From the IMG/VR virus record IMGVR_UViG_3300042879_002807, positions 1-29,655 of that record: a stretch of 29,655 bases of DNA, one strand, 5' to 3'. Shown here one piece after another: positions 8,076 to 15,343 of this stretch. How positions within the stretch are numbered: the first letter of the stretch is position 1; the number at the start of each line of letters is the position of its first letter. A program made the position numbers and the translations under genes. The stretch comes from a virus. The notes under the pieces were generated by a model. It worked only from the letters and a program-made list of their open reading frames with translations, ran no database searches and was not told where the DNA came from.

Positions 8076-8363
8076 TTAGTTACTAGAATGTTGTTGTTTA
8101 AGTTCAGGATTTGCTTGAGAAGGAATCACAGGATTCTTGGATTTGTTTTTGATAACAATAAATGCATCACTTTGATAAGACACAGTTCCAAATGGTTTAG
8201 CCCATTTTGGATTTGCATCTGGATGAGTTGCAGTTCCTGTTACTGCAACTCCACCAATCTCAACTGAAAGTTGATCACCATTATTCCAAGTTCCAGATTC
8301 TACCAATGTTTGTAGGGCAATAGAGAGTTGCCCCAACATGTCATGATGTGTATGTGTTGTCAA
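8076..8363 (-). CDS. Conserved hypothetical protein (95 aa, TTG start likely)
   Basis: I do not recognise this protein. It opens MTTHTHHDMLGQLSIALQTL, has a short beta-like segment (LSVEIGGVAVTGTATH) and ends in a polar tail rich in K, N and Q. The furthest start is a TTG at 8363 that overlaps the hli stop codon (TTGA), giving likely translational coupling. An in-frame ATG at 8339 would remove eight residues, and neither has a clear ribosome site. It contains no membrane helix or cysteine. Its place between hli and peroxiredoxin suggests a role in the same light/oxidative-stress programme. Confidence 0.65.
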   Translation of the reverse strand: MTTHTHHDMLGQLSIALQTLVESGTWNNGDQLSVEIGGVAVTGTATHPDANPKWAKPFGTVSYQSDAFIVIKNKSKNPVIPSQANPELKQQHSSN

Positions 8364-8479
8364 AAGATTCCGGGGATAATTTGACCAGTGGTGAGATAAG
8401 CACCAACAGCTGCAACGAATCCAATCATTGCAAGACGAGCGTTGAGGATTTCTGCCTCAGGGGTAAAACCGAATTTCAT
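8360..8479 (-). CDS. hli: High-light-inducible protein (39 aa)
   Basis: This is a single-helix chlorophyll-binding protein of the Hlip/LHC family. It is expected in the thylakoid membrane, where Hlips protect photosystem assembly and quench excess energy. The 39-residue product opens MKFGFTPEAEILNARLAMIG and contains the Hlip signature ExxNxRxAMxGF followed by a hydrophobic helix ending GQIIPGIF. A strong AAGGAG ribosome site sits 6 nt before the ATG, immediately after the stop of the 28-residue gene. Its stop overlaps the TTG of the next gene. Confidence 0.93.
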   Translation of the reverse strand: MKFGFTPEAEILNARLAMIGFVAAVGAYLTTGQIIPGIF

Positions 8480-8490
8480 TTGTTTTCTCC

Positions 8491-8577
8491 TTAGTAAGTT
8501 TCGGATAATTTTTCTACAGAGTAACTCAGAAGCACAAAAAAGGCAACTGAGGTAATGGTGAAGATTGCTTCAGTCAT
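8491..8577 (-). CDS. Single-span membrane micropeptide (28 aa) between two hli genes
   Basis: The 28-residue frame begins MTEAIFTITSVAFFVLLSYS and ends VEKLSETY. It has an acidic N-terminus, one hydrophobic helix of about 17 residues and a charged tail, much like the small single-helix subunits of photosystems or cytochrome b6f. It matches none of PsbT, PsbM, PsbI, PsbN, PetN, PetL or PsaM as I recall them. Its ATG overlaps the stop of the upstream hli in TGATG, and its stop abuts the ribosome site of the downstream hli. It is therefore well placed to be translated by coupling. The existence of the protein is an inference. Confidence 0.6.
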   Translation of the reverse strand: MTEAIFTITSVAFFVLLSYSVEKLSETY

Positions 8578-8771
8578 CAGAAGACACCGAAGAAGAGTTT
8601 GCCAGTGCCAAGATAAGAAATGAGACCAGCAACAATACCGACCATTGCCCAACGCCCATTATACTTCTCCTTTACTTGGTTGGGAGTATCCATCCCATAG
8701 TTTTCGTAGTACATAGTGGGTTCTTTAGCCCACATGTTCTGTTGACCACGATCATTCGTTGTTACAGTCAT
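8577..8771 (-). CDS. hli: High-light-inducible protein (64 aa)
   Basis: This Hlip/LHC-family chlorophyll-binding protein acts in the thylakoid. It carries the signature EKYNGRWAMVGIVAGLISYL (ExxNGRxAMxG) in its C-terminal helix, preceded by an N-terminal region opening MTVTTNDRGQQNMWAKEPTM. I chose the ATG at 8771 because upstream in-frame residues run into the promoter (8799-8827), which would then be transcribed only in part. It is the first gene of the hli-micropeptide-hli-hypothetical-peroxiredoxin operon. No strong ribosome site is seen. Confidence 0.93.
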   Translation of the reverse strand: MTVTTNDRGQQNMWAKEPTMYYENYGMDTPNQVKEKYNGRWAMVGIVAGLISYLGTGKLFFGVF

Positions 8772-8798
8772 TTTCGTTTTATTACGAATTGTTACACA

Positions 8799-8827
8799 AT
8801 TATATAGGAAAAATAAAGGGGTGTCAA
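8799..8827 (-). promoter_or_regulatory. Perfect sigma70 consensus promoter of the hli operon
   Basis: TTGACA (8827-8822) and TATAAT (8804-8799) are separated by exactly 17 bp on the minus strand, about 28 bp upstream of the 64-residue hli start. This is a perfect consensus and should be read by unmodified host RNA polymerase early in infection. Confidence 0.88.
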
Positions 8828-8873
8828 GCACCCCCTAGTATTATCTGATACTTATTTTGCTAGGAAATGCAAA

Positions 8874-9854
8874 TCACTTCTCACCCATACCGACTTGCTG
8901 AACCTTAATACGGGAACGATTCAGAATCGAACCAGCAAGAGGAACATAACCTAGATCGTCAGCAATAGATTGTGCTTTAGAACTCAGAGCATAGTTGATA
9001 GCATCACGAACTGCTTGAGCCTTACCAGGAGCGTAACCACTCTTATAAGCAAGAATCCAAGTCAGAGTGGAAATAGGATATGCCTGAGCGCCTGCAGGAT
9101 TAGGATCTTCACCAGCAAGAGTAACAGGATCCAATTTGATACCGTTCAGAGCGGCAGCACCAGTCACAGCAGAAGGTCCGACAAACTTGCCTGCCTTATT
9201 TTGAAGAACTGCTGCTTGAAGTTTGTTAGGACGAACGAATCCAGTGTTGATATAACCAATTGCACCAGGAGTGTTCTTGATTGTACCAGAGACACCTTCG
9301 TTACCCTTAGCACCAACACCAACAGGCCATTTTACCGACTTACCAACACCAGGAGTCCAACCACCAAAAGCATCCAGAGAGTTAGTGAACGCATAAGTGG
9401 TTCCAGAACCATCAGAACGATGAACAACCATCATCTTACCAGCAGTACAACCGACTTGTTTATAGTCAGTAATACGACCGGAGAAAATATCCACAACTTG
9501 TTTCTGAGTCAGTTTCAGTTTGCAACCAGGTTTGTTGTAAGCAATAGCAATCGTTCCACCCACCATAGGAATCTGAACAACACCACGTTTCACTTTCTTT
9601 GCTTCAGATGACTTAATAGGTTCATCAGTAGCACCAAAGTCAACAGTTCCAGCAACGAATTGACGAATACCAGCACCAGAACCAACTGACTGGTAGTTCA
9701 CACGGTCACCAGAAGATGCAGAGTAATCTTGGAACCAACGTTGATAGATGGGTGCAGGGAACGTAGCACCAGCACCATTAATAGCAGGTCCAGCAAATGC
9801 TGTAGTAGGAACGAGAACAAAACCAATAGTAAAAATTTTTGTAGTAAGTTTCAT
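8874..9854 (-). CDS. pstS: Phosphate ABC transporter substrate-binding protein
   Basis: PstS binds periplasmic phosphate for the host PstCAB transporter; phage copies are thought to boost phosphate uptake during infection. The 326-residue protein begins with a cleavable signal peptide (about residues 1-21, ending TTAFA). It has the phosphate-binding landmarks NGAGATFPAPIYQRWF, SVGSGAGIRQF and HRSDGSGTT, and the family stretch GAIGYINTGF. It is complete and of normal length. A Pho-box-like sequence is centred about 58 nt upstream, and the HNH gene stops 3 nt beyond that box. No strong terminator is seen between its stop and the hli promoter. Confidence 0.98.
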   Translation of the reverse strand: MKLTTKIFTIGFVLVPTTAFAGPAINGAGATFPAPIYQRWFQDYSASSGDRVNYQSVGSGAGIRQFVAGTVDFGATDEPIKSSEAKKVKRGVVQIPMVGGTIAIAYNKPGCKLKLTQKQVVDIFSGRITDYKQVGCTAGKMMVVHRSDGSGTTYAFTNSLDAFGGWTPGVGKSVKWPVGVGAKGNEGVSGTIKNTPGAIGYINTGFVRPNKLQAAVLQNKAGKFVGPSAVTGAAALNGIKLDPVTLAGEDPNPAGAQAYPISTLTWILAYKSGYAPGKAQAVRDAINYALSSKAQSIADDLGYVPLAGSILNRSRIKVQQVGMGEK

Positions 9855-9901
9855 AAAAATTAAGAGACTACGAAGGAATTCTAAAATAGGAGTAAAGTAA
9901 A

Positions 9902-9922
9902 GTCCACTAAGAGTTGGTTAAG
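9902..9922 (-). promoter_or_regulatory. Pho box upstream of pstS
   Basis: The minus strand reads CTTAACCA-act-CTTAGTGG-act, an 8-bp repeat with 11-bp period that fits the cyanobacterial PhoB consensus (PyTTAAPyPyT/A in tandem). The 21-bp block matches the block upstream of the porin gene at 18 of 21 positions. A -10-like TAGAAT (9883-9878) lies 18 bp downstream. Regulation by host PhoB under phosphate limitation is inferred. Confidence 0.7.
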
Positions 9923-9925
9923 GTT

Positions 9926-10273
9926 TTAAAATTCATATCCATCATAACATGAAGGGAGAGGATCACATAATCTTTTATGTAATTTTTTATGACAATCATA
10001 ACACAAACACCAACATTTTTTAACTTCCTCATCTATTTTCTTTTTACTATATGTTTTAAACTCTTTTATACACCCCTCTTTTTTATTTGGATTTAAATGA
10101 TGAAACTCTATATTATCTTTAGTTTGACAAAATAAACAAGGTTTTTTAAGTTTATGAATATATTCAAGATTATCTTTCCACCTTTGGCCCTTCCTTTCTA
10201 TGAATTTTCTATATTTTTCTAAATCGGAATAACTTGATTTTTCAAATGCCTTTAAAAGTAACTCTTCATCCAT
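9926..10273 (-). CDS. HNH endonuclease
   Basis: This small nuclease carries a treble-clef HNH domain, seen as CLFCQ (first zinc pair), IEFHHLNPNKK (the HH catalytic segment with N) and CYDCHKKLH (second zinc pair and final H). Free-standing HNH genes in T4-like phages are commonly mobile homing endonucleases. I chose the ATG at 10273 (115 aa, MDEELLLKAFEKSSYSDLEK) over an in-frame TTG at 10282, since the latter abuts the terminator T-run. No ribosome site precedes it. The gene is AT-rich and is wedged between the porin terminator and the pstS Pho box, a layout typical of an inserted mobile gene. Confidence 0.88.
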   Translation of the reverse strand: MDEELLLKAFEKSSYSDLEKYRKFIERKGQRWKDNLEYIHKLKKPCLFCQTKDNIEFHHLNPNKKEGCIKEFKTYSKKKIDEEVKKCWCLCYDCHKKLHKRLCDPLPSCYDGYEF

Positions 10274-10280
10274 TTGCAAC

Positions 10281-10329
10281 AAAAAAAACCTATACTATTT
10301 AGGTGGTTTTTTCCTAAAATAGTATAGGT
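10281..10329 (-). terminator. Rho-independent terminator of the porin gene
   Basis: A 16-17 bp stem (right arm 10313-10329, left arm 10288-10303, one bulge) with a 9-base loop is followed on the minus strand by eight Ts (10288-10281). It lies 54 nt after the porin stop and only about 8 nt before the HNH start codon. Confidence 0.88.
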
Positions 10330-10330
10330 C

Positions 10331-10382
10331 TAATTACTATTACCCCAGAAAGGGGTGGTTCCACTCAATTTATGAGTAATTA
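10331..10382 (-). repeat. Nested inverted repeat directly after the porin stop
   Basis: Perfect 8-bp arms TAATTACT (10331-10338) and AGTAATTA (10375-10382) enclose an inner ACCCC-agaa-aGGGGT hairpin. The outer arm begins at the base after the porin stop codon. It may protect the 3' end of the mRNA or assist the terminator just beyond it. Confidence 0.45.
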
Positions 10383-11870
10383 TCAGAACCTAAACTGGGT
10401 CTGGATGACACCACCATAGTTGGAAGATGCGTTCTTAAATGCCTGATTGTTGGAGACATAAAAGATTGCGGGAGTGATACTGATATTATCACTAACTTTG
10501 TAACGATAGAAAGCTTCCCACATCAGAGAGTCTTGAGACAGAGTAGGTGCGTTGCCAGGAGCACCGATTGCAAAACCAGCAGCATTACCCTTAGCAAACA
10601 CATCACTCCACTGAACGCCTGCCATCCAGGTCTGGGAGTTGGTTGCAGCGTTAGGGGTTGCAGGACCACTTACATAGTTCCAACCATAAGCGGCAGAGAT
10701 CGAAGGAATGATACCTGATTTATTAGGTTGCCAGTAAGCATTCAGAGCATAACCGTTGGAACCTTGATTAACACCAAGAGTACCACCATTACCGTTCACA
10801 CCATTGAAAGTACGAATACGAGTTCCTTCAGTACCATTACGATAACCAAAGGCGATACCGTACTGAGGGGCACGATAACCAAGTTGAACCAGAGTGTTCA
10901 GAGCACCAGAGGCATCAAATTCACCTTTGGTAGAATCCGAACCGTTTTGGGCAACATAGTTAATAGCGGCAACGAATCCACCCTTACCTTTTTTGGTAGG
11001 CTGGGCCCATTGAGCACCGAAACCAGAACCAGTTGCCTTGTTATAGACACCAGGAGCACCAGCAACAGCAAAGAAGTCAAGAATGTCCGACTTATAAGCA
11101 GTAGGAATCCATGCCATCTCAGTGTTACGAACCAAAGCACCAGCAGTCAGAGTCACACCCTTAGCGAGTGCAGGGAAACTGTAGTACAAACGGTCAATTT
11201 GGACGTTGTTGGAGGTACTTTCCGCCTTATCCAGTTTGAACAGTGAAGAAGAAGAACCAAAGGGTTGACTGGAGAAGTTACCAGAACGCAGACGAGTCTT
11301 CAACAGATCCTTACCAGTGAAGGAAGTATCAAAGTTCAGACGAAGGTCATAGTTAAATGCGGTATTACCAACATTAGTATTGTTAGTAAGACGAGCACCA
11401 CTTACACCACCAAGAACGAAGGTTGCTTCACCACGCAGTTTGGTAGTGGTGGAGAACTGAGTTGCTTGAAGTTGACCAACCTGAGTTTCCAGTTTGGTAA
11501 CACGACCACGAATGACAGTAAGTTCGCTGGAGAACTCATTCATCAGACGAGAAAGTTCATCGGTAACTTCAGACACGCGATCGAGACAAGCATTAAGAAG
11601 TGCTGCTGCCTCAAAACGAGTCATTGACTTTTGGCCACCATAGTTTCCATTAGGATAACCCGCTACGCAACCATAACGTTCAACAAGATTACTGAGTGCC
11701 TGATAGGCCCAATCAGTAGGTTTTACATCAGACAATTGAGTGATACTTGAGACCTGTTCCGAAGTAGAATATTGGTTGACTGCTGCCATATTAAGATCTG
11801 CGGCATTCGCAGCAACAGGAGCAACCATTCCCAGAGCAACAGGTGCAAGCATCAGTTGTTTGAGTTTCAT
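10383..11870 (-). CDS. Outer-membrane porin, SLH-OprB type (cyanobacterial Som-like)
   Basis: The 495-residue precursor has a signal peptide (MKLKQLMLAPVALGMVAPVA, cleaved after ANA). An SLH domain follows at about residues 40-95 (DVKPTDWAYQALSNLVERYG, SMTRFEAAALLNACLDRV). A short coiled coil comes next (about 98-128, TKLETQVGQLQA), then a long beta-barrel rich in aromatic and glycine residues, ending in F as outer-membrane porins do. I chose the ATG at 11870 because it creates the signal peptide; an upstream in-frame extension would cross the regulatory hairpin. Its Pho box suggests the phage makes this porin under phosphate stress, presumably to feed PstS by letting phosphate cross the outer membrane. 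Barrel selectivity cannot be read from the sequence. Confidence 0.93.
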   Translation of the reverse strand: MKLKQLMLAPVALGMVAPVAANAADLNMAAVNQYSTSEQVSSITQLSDVKPTDWAYQALSNLVERYGCVAGYPNGNYGGQKSMTRFEAAALLNACLDRVSEVTDELSRLMNEFSSELTVIRGRVTKLETQVGQLQATQFSTTTKLRGEATFVLGGVSGARLTNNTNVGNTAFNYDLRLNFDTSFTGKDLLKTRLRSGNFSSQPFGSSSSLFKLDKAESTSNNVQIDRLYYSFPALAKGVTLTAGALVRNTEMAWIPTAYKSDILDFFAVAGAPGVYNKATGSGFGAQWAQPTKKGKGGFVAAINYVAQNGSDSTKGEFDASGALNTLVQLGYRAPQYGIAFGYRNGTEGTRIRTFNGVNGNGGTLGVNQGSNGYALNAYWQPNKSGIIPSISAAYGWNYVSGPATPNAATNSQTWMAGVQWSDVFAKGNAAGFAIGAPGNAPTLSQDSLMWEAFYRYKVSDNISITPAIFYVSNNQAFKNASSNYGGVIQTQFRF

Positions 11871-11902
11871 AAAAAGTTTTTTTGTTCTATAGGACATAAT
11901 GA

Positions 11903-11933
11903 TTAACCGTGCAAGTAGTTGCGGCACGGTTAA
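11903..11933 (-). promoter_or_regulatory. Perfect 10-bp inverted repeat in the porin leader
   Basis: TTAACCGTGC (11903-11912) and GCACGGTTAA (11924-11933) are separated by 11 bases and lie 33-63 nt upstream of the porin ATG. The outer end reads CTTAACCG on the minus strand, like half of a Pho-box repeat. It is either an operator or an mRNA hairpin. Confidence 0.55.
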
Positions 11934-11965
11934 GTCAAAGTATATTAACAGTTTCTTTAGAATCT

Positions 11966-11986
11966 GTCAACTAAGAGAAGGTTAAG
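11966..11986 (-). promoter_or_regulatory. Pho box upstream of the porin gene
   Basis: The minus strand reads CTTAACCT-tct-CTTAGTTG-ac, the same 11-bp periodic pattern as upstream of pstS, with 18 of 21 bases identical. TAATAT (11947-11942) lies 18 bp downstream, the same spacing as TAGAAT at pstS. The box overlaps the stop codon of the GT25 gene. Confidence 0.7.
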
Positions 11987-12788
11987 AAGTTTGTTGTTGA
12001 GCTTCAGAAGTTCTCCCAAGGTATGGATCATAGTCCATAAGTTTTTCAATTTCTAAGTCAGAACCACGAGTTTCCCAAAGATTACGAAGACCATCATGAG
12101 ATCCACGATGAAAAATTTCAATGTGTTCTGGATGAATAGAAGAACCCAATTCAATCTTATAAAGGAAAAGAGGAATAGCAAAAGTATTTCCGGAATTATA
12201 AATCAAGTCATCAGCAACTGCACGAGGTTTGATATTATAATCAAGTTTATATTTTTCCCCACGACAATGAAATTTAACAATTTTTTCTGCATGATGTCTA
12301 GTAATAACATAACATGCTGTGGAAAAATCATTTACAAATCTACGATGTAGATTTACATGCAAAGTTCCTGGACAAATAATCGCAAGTTGAACTACATCAT
12401 AATCATAAGGAAGTCTTGCAATAAATTGATTCCAAGTAAAGTTCCAATATTTTGCAACACTAATATCAACATCATCTTCCATCACCACACAATATGGTGA
12501 ATCAGAATTTTCCAAGTAATGTTTAAGAAGTTTAAGGTGAGATGTTACACAACCAATCTCACCAGAACTCATATTACTTGGATACCTACCATGAATAATA
12601 TCACTCAGATCATCATTTCTGCCATCATAGGCAGAAATGCGTTCATAGTTATCAACCTCCCAATATGAAAACATATCTTCCATATACTGTTTTCTTTCTG
12701 GTTGATCGTCCAAATTAATATAATAAATTGGACCAATACCTTTTAGTTTATAGGCAGCTTTATTCTTATCCATAACCGCAGATTCCAT
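11982..12788 (-). CDS. Glycosyltransferase family 25 (LPS-type)
   Basis: Family 25 enzymes transfer galactose or similar sugars in LPS and collagen glycosylation. The sequence shows IYYINLDDQPERKQYMEDMF at the N-terminus, a SSGEIGCVTSHLKLLKHYLE segment and the acidic CVVMEDDVDIS motif for metal/donor binding. I chose the ATG at 12788 (268 aa) because it overlaps the upstream stop in TGATG. An alternative TTG at 12803 is less likely. It is the last gene of the 13-gene glycan operon, and its stop codon lies inside the porin Pho box. Confidence 0.88.
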   Translation of the reverse strand: MESAVMDKNKAAYKLKGIGPIYYINLDDQPERKQYMEDMFSYWEVDNYERISAYDGRNDDLSDIIHGRYPSNMSSGEIGCVTSHLKLLKHYLENSDSPYCVVMEDDVDISVAKYWNFTWNQFIARLPYDYDVVQLAIICPGTLHVNLHRRFVNDFSTACYVITRHHAEKIVKFHCRGEKYKLDYNIKPRAVADDLIYNSGNTFAIPLFLYKIELGSSIHPEHIEIFHRGSHDGLRNLWETRGSDLEIEKLMDYDPYLGRTSEAQQQTS

Positions 12789-13642
12789 CAGATAACTTCC
12801 CAACCCTCACAATAAAGATCATCAGTAATCTTGTCTGCATAAGCAGGTCCAAACCACATTTTAGGTGCTACAATTTTTCCAGCACCATTCTGCAACCATG
12901 CACCCCACCAACTCAAGGAAGAGTTAGCAATAATACCACCTTTACAATTAGCCATAATGCAAAGATCGACATAAGGAGTATAAGATCCATCAGGATATTT
13001 TTCCTCAGGAGTAGAAACATAAAAACGATCTGGCTTAAAAAGTTCTTGTTCAAGAACCCATTCAGGAGAATCAGATACAATAACTACTTCTTGATCTTCA
13101 GGGAACATTGCAAGAGCCTTTTCGTAATACTCTAGAGGTTGCGGTGGATGTTGTTCCGAACATTGCGTATAAGACCACTTAAATCCACGAGCATCTACAA
13201 GATTAGGATCACCGCGGCGAACATGAAGAAAGATAGGATCTTTCAGTTCATCCAAAAACCCTTTTACTGGTACAATCAAATCATCATGGAATGTAAAATC
13301 CTTGAGAATTTCATTTTTGATGTGTGCAAAATACTTTTCCGTTTGGAAAAATCCATACAGAGAAATATCATTAGGACAAAGTTGAAGAAGTTCTTCATCA
13401 AAATGAAAATGTTTTTCACCTACGATTGGAGCAAAACCTCTATCAAGAATGTAAAGATTAGTTGACTTTACACTCTCCAAAGTAAAACAATTTGCCAAAC
13501 TGTAATTATCAATTCTACGAGTATTATATGGAGGAATACACCAATCATATCCTTTTGCGGCTGCAATACCTCGTAGTGCTGCATACTGAAACATTTGGTT
13601 ACCGAGACGACCAATGTTTCCTAGTTCATTAAACGCTAACAT
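12788..13642 (-). CDS. GT11 family fucosyltransferase (alpha-1,2-fucosyltransferase-like), copy 1
   Basis: GT11 enzymes use GDP-L-fucose (some GDP-sugar relatives). The 284-residue protein has the N-terminal GRLGNQMFQYAALRG motif, the donor-binding IFLHVRRGDPN (intact HxRRxD) and the C-terminal GGIIANSSLSWWGAWLQNG motif. It is complete. It is one of three tandem-type paralogues (12788, 14447 and 15343 starts of spans) and the only one keeping a textbook HxRRxD. It overlaps the GT2 gene upstream by 14 nt. Confidence 0.93.
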   Translation of the reverse strand: MLAFNELGNIGRLGNQMFQYAALRGIAAAKGYDWCIPPYNTRRIDNYSLANCFTLESVKSTNLYILDRGFAPIVGEKHFHFDEELLQLCPNDISLYGFFQTEKYFAHIKNEILKDFTFHDDLIVPVKGFLDELKDPIFLHVRRGDPNLVDARGFKWSYTQCSEQHPPQPLEYYEKALAMFPEDQEVVIVSDSPEWVLEQELFKPDRFYVSTPEEKYPDGSYTPYVDLCIMANCKGGIIANSSLSWWGAWLQNGAGKIVAPKMWFGPAYADKITDDLYCEGWEVI

Positions 13643-14450
13643 TTAATTGTTCTCCTCTCTTTTTAATGTACTCTTGTTGTTGATAATACTGTGTTAATTT
13701 AGGTGCTTCCCAAGTTCTAATATTTTGCCAAAGATTATGATTATCCATAAACTTTGGATTATGATAATGAGAATTAAAAGTTCTACCATGTTCAAAATGG
13801 TAGATATCTTCATTCACTCTACCAACTTTAAATCCGAAAGAATTTAGTCTGAAATAAAATTCACAATCTTCTGCGCCCCAAGAAATAAAATTTTCATTCC
13901 ATAGACCTACTTTGATTTCAACTTCTCTTTTCAACATTTGTCCCCAACCAATTGAGGATGCAACTCTAAATTTTGAATCAGTAAGAACTGAAAAATCAAA
14001 ATTAGAATCTAAAAATTGATTAAAAGTTGAATCAGAATAATTTACAGCCCATTGATAAACTCCACATCCAAATGGATAGATTGCATCAACTCCATCATTT
14101 CTAATTGCATTATAAGCAATTTCATAACTTCGTTTTGGCAAAACTATATCTACATCATGATTATAAACGATCTCAGTCTCAGAAGCAACTAGAAGATCGT
14201 TGAGAATACGAGTTTTATGGAAAAACTTTTCTTCATTTTCTTCATATATATGAGTTAATTGTTTAGTGTCAACATACTTATTGATTACAGGAAGTGCCCT
14301 AAACTTGAAATTAGACTGAGTGTCAACTTCTTTAAGAATAACTTTTGCTTCTGGAAAATTTTTAAGCAAATATGTTACTGAAGTAATAACATTTTTGAGT
14401 CTATCTTCAGATTCAATTCTACAAGGCAATAAAAAAGTTAAATCTTTCAT
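13629..14450 (-). CDS. GT2-like glycosyltransferase (GT-A fold)
   Basis: The 273-residue protein opens MKDLTFLLPCRIESEDRLKN, typical of GT-A nucleotide-sugar transferases. It carries the DxD-like VYNHDVDIVLP and a galactosyltransferase-type C-terminal acidic motif NFISWGAEDCEFYFRL. The ILNDLLVASETEIVYNHDVD context and the GWGQMLKREVEIKVGLWNE segment fit the family. Donor and acceptor are unknown. It overlaps GT11 copy 2 upstream by 4 nt (ATGA) and sits between two GT11 genes, suggesting it adds the sugar that one of them then fucosylates. Confidence 0.85.
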   Translation of the reverse strand: MKDLTFLLPCRIESEDRLKNVITSVTYLLKNFPEAKVILKEVDTQSNFKFRALPVINKYVDTKQLTHIYEENEEKFFHKTRILNDLLVASETEIVYNHDVDIVLPKRSYEIAYNAIRNDGVDAIYPFGCGVYQWAVNYSDSTFNQFLDSNFDFSVLTDSKFRVASSIGWGQMLKREVEIKVGLWNENFISWGAEDCEFYFRLNSFGFKVGRVNEDIYHFEHGRTFNSHYHNPKFMDNHNLWQNIRTWEAPKLTQYYQQQEYIKKRGEQLNVSV

Positions 14451-15343
14451 TCTTCTGCAGCAATGGGGGAAGGATCATTATGAAGTTTAACCCATCTTTG
14501 TGGGATCATATCTTTCATATTGTAGTGAGAATAAGCAGGACCAAACCAAGGATCAGGTACAATAACTTTACCAGTGTCATTTTGCAACCAAGCTCCCCAC
14601 CAACTCAGAGAAGAGTTAGCAATAATTGCACCACCACACAGACTCATAAGACAAAGATCAATGTAGGGGACAGAAGCACCATCTCCGAATGTCTCATGAG
14701 AAGAATCAGAGAACTGGAATCGTTCACCTTGAAGCCAATCTTGACGCTTACACCAATCAATAAGATCCGATACAACGATCACAGTTTTATCTTCAGGAAA
14801 CTGTTTCAGTGCTTCAATATAGTATTCTTTCTTACAAAGAGGATGATACTCTTGAACCATCTGATAAGACCACTTCTCCCCTCTGCGTCCAGTCAGATTA
14901 GGAGATCCACGACGAACATGCAGAAAGATGCAATTCTCTCTACCACCAAGAGAATCAACATACTCTTTACAAGGTTCTAGATAATAATTCTTGAACGTAA
15001 AATCTTCTCGGATACTATCAGAAATAGCTTCAAAGTATCTTTCTGTCTGGAAGTTACCAGAGAAGTTTGTATTGTCATCGCACTCATTAAAAATCTCTTC
15101 ATTGAAGTGCATATCACGATACTCTACAGTCTTGTAGAAGGGTTCTCCAGCATTCTTCTCTAGATCACAATTGGTTAGTTCAAATGCATCAAACAACCCA
15201 TAGTTGTCTAGACGATCTGCATCTGGTCCAGGGATGATCCAATCAAATCCACGATTTGCAGCAAGACCACGAATAAATGCGTATTGAAACATTTGGTTTC
15301 CGAGGCGCCCCTCATTACCAAGTCCTTTAAATGATACAGCCAT
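14447..15343 (-). CDS. GT11 family fucosyltransferase-like, copy 2 (altered HxRRxD)
   Basis: This 298-residue paralogue of the other two GT11 proteins keeps GRLGNQMFQYAFIRGLAANR and AIIANSSLSWWGAWLQND. The donor-site motif reads FLHVRRGSPN, with serine in place of the usual aspartate of HxRRxD. The enzyme may have altered donor choice (such as GDP-L-galactose) or reduced activity. It overlaps copy 3 upstream in TAATG and the GT2 gene downstream in ATGA. Length is normal for the family. Confidence 0.9.
   Translation of the reverse strand: MAVSFKGLGNEGRLGNQMFQYAFIRGLAANRGFDWIIPGPDADRLDNYGLFDAFELTNCDLEKNAGEPFYKTVEYRDMHFNEEIFNECDDNTNFSGNFQTERYFEAISDSIREDFTFKNYYLEPCKEYVDSLGGRENCIFLHVRRGSPNLTGRRGEKWSYQMVQEYHPLCKKEYYIEALKQFPEDKTVIVVSDLIDWCKRQDWLQGERFQFSDSSHETFGDGASVPYIDLCLMSLCGGAIIANSSLSWWGAWLQNDTGKVIVPDPWFGPAYSHYNMKDMIPQRWVKLHNDPSPIAAEE

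Noticed and set aside
8837-8868. A terminator between pstS and the hli promoter
   Set aside because: Only a 5-bp AGTAT/ATACT stem is present and no T-run follows it on the minus strand.
8970-9611. A 213-codon plus-strand open frame
   Set aside because: It lies wholly opposite pstS, is rich in S, T and R typical of antisense frames of GC-rich genes, and has no ribosome site or domain.
10728-11246. A 172-codon plus-strand frame opposite the porin
   Set aside because: Low-complexity T/S/I composition and position against a clear porin reading frame show it is an antisense shadow.
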